Of a stretch of DNA of 64,000 bases, positions 63,076 to 64,000 are shown one piece after another; within the stretch, counting starts at the first letter, position 1; every line of letters begins with the position of its first letter. The notes under the pieces were generated by a model that worked only from the letters and a program-made list of their open reading frames with translations, did no database searches and was not told the origin of the DNA. Position numbers and translations under genes: made by a program. The stretch spans positions 740,001 to 804,000 of the forward strand of contig JAEOAD010002279.1 in the NCBI GenBank assembly GCA_036365145.1, read 5' to 3'. Source of the stretch: Orientallactaga sibirica (lineage: Eukaryota > Chordata > Mammalia > Rodentia > Dipodidae).

Positions 63076-63459
63076 ATGTGTTTGAAGTCTGCTTCAGTGA
63101 AGAAGCTTTTAGTGGGACCCACCCACATATCTCTTCCTGTGCACTCAACAAGCTCTTGAAATTGTTTCCTGACACACAGGGTTTGGAGACAAACTGCCCT
63201 GCCACGTCCCTGGAAAGATGGTGGCATTCTTCTGTCGGTGTAAAATCTCTCTCTCACAACCTGTTCAATTACTCAACAAGTTCAGACCCAGGCTCCCTGC
63301 AGAATGAGTCACTCTGCACAGCAAAGTTCTCAGCTTGATTTTCATGCGCAAGCCCTCTTTATTTAGAATATCATTCTATTTTTGAGAAGATATTTTGATG
63401 CATTCATTTGACATCTTTTTAAAATTTTTTTAGAAATGGGACCCTTTTAAAAAAATAAA
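63076..63459. other. Unique sequence, no gene recognised
   Basis: Overlapping frames 63069-63338 plus and 62852-63205 minus have no domain. Confidence 0.4.
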
Positions 63460-63638
63460 GGGCAGGAGAGATGGCTTAGTGATTAAGGGGCTTGCCTACA
63501 AAGCCAAAGGACCTAGGTTTGACTCCCCAGGACCCATGTAAGCCAGATGTACAAGGGGGCGCATGCGTCTGGAGTGTGTTTGCAGAGGCTGAAGGCCCTG
63601 GTGTGTCCATTCTCTCTCAAATAAATAAATAAAAATTT
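63460..63638 (+). mobile_element. DIP-type SINE, lineage S
   Basis: GGGCAGGAGAGATGGCTTAG, core, short CT tract and AAATAAATAAATAAAAATTT. Confidence 0.93.
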
Positions 63639-63829
63639 AGAATAGTAGAATTATGCGTGCAAACTCAGTATATAAAGCAGAATAGGATTGCATTGGTCCA
63701 ACAAGAAAGGAGAGGTGCAAGTCTTTGATACTATTTGCCTTTTATTTTCTCACTAGTTTCTTCCCTGCGATTATGTCACAGATACCTTATAGCGTGCTTA
63801 AGACAATTGTTTTAAAAACAACTTACTTA
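63639..63829. other. Unique linker
   Basis: No feature recognised. Confidence 0.4.
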
Positions 63830-64000
63830 GCTGGGCGTGGTGGCGCACACCTTTAATCCCAGCACTCAGGAGGCAGAGGTAGGAGGATCGCCGGGAGTTC
63901 GAGGCCACCCTGAGACTACATAGTGAATTCCAGGTCAGCCTGGGCTAGAGTGAGACCCTACCTTGCAAAACCAAAAAAAAAAAAAAAAAAAAAAAAAAAA
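63830..64000 (+). mobile_element. B1 SINE, tail at window end
   Basis: GCTGGGCGTGGTGGCGCACA to TACCTTGCAAAACCAAAAAA; at least 26 A, running into the window end. Confidence 0.96.

Overview
This window is vertebrate nuclear DNA from a rodent. It is AT-balanced and intron- or desert-like, and about half of it is retroposons. I find no protein-coding gene, no exon set with splice signals, no rRNA or functional tRNA gene, no CpG island and nothing bacterial or viral beyond old endogenous LTRs. The diagnostic element is a very abundant tRNA-derived SINE whose head reads GGGCTGGAGAGATGGCTTAG and whose 3' end is a CT-rich tract followed by AAATAAATAAA. It has a pol III A box near the head and a B box (GGTTCGATTCC-like) about 45 bp later. 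From family knowledge I read it as the DIP type of the B2 superfamily, typical of jerboas and relatives (Dipodoidea, for example Jaculus). Rodent-type monomeric B1 (7SL-derived), ID-like, proto-B1-like, MIR, L2, L1 3'-end and LTR fragments accompany it. The species call is inference; the rodent call is secure.

Layout. 1-13 kb: DIP/B1 mosaic with MIR remnants, a solo LTR (1966-2324), an MLT1-like LTR (5455-5800), an unexplained minus-strand open stretch (6101-6680), a 377-bp polypyrimidine tract (7436-7812) and a candidate ERVK-like LTR (11612-12250). 13-30 kb: more DIP/B1 copies separated by 0.3-1 kb of unique sequence, including two SINE insertions into one target near 26.3 kb. 30-34 kb: tandem B1s, a solo LTR of the same family as the first one but in opposite orientation with a clean GACAT duplication, a second LTR-like element and a three-SINE pile-up at 33.5-34.2 kb. 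34-43 kb: DIP copies with unusual junctions, an L1-like 3' end and a DIP-B1 pair inside one target duplication. 43-47 kb: the longest repeat-poor unique stretch, with conserved-looking AT-rich blocks. 47-60 kb: SINE-dense again, with MIR and L2 remnants, two L1-like 3' ends and a chimeric SINE. 60.4-63.1 kb: a 2.5-kb minisatellite of about 140 18-bp units, each carrying CACGTG or a decayed form of it, expanded inside an old MIR whose two halves flank it. 63.1-64 kb: unique sequence, a DIP and a B1 cut by the window end.

DIP lineages used below. S: short core (CACAAGGGGGCGCATGC then GTTTGCAGTGGCTGGAGGCC). S2: S with about 10 extra bases by the B box (GGTTCGAGGCTCGGTT). M: extra GAGGCAAGTGCAAGGTCGCA block. 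L: extra GATGCAAGNGCGCAATG block with CAGCAGCTGAGAG in place of the S core. D: older diverged copies. TSD means target-site duplication. Coordinates of repeat ends are read by eye and can be off by several bases. No gene network can be described; what the window records is retroposon history, nested insertions and local tandem expansion.
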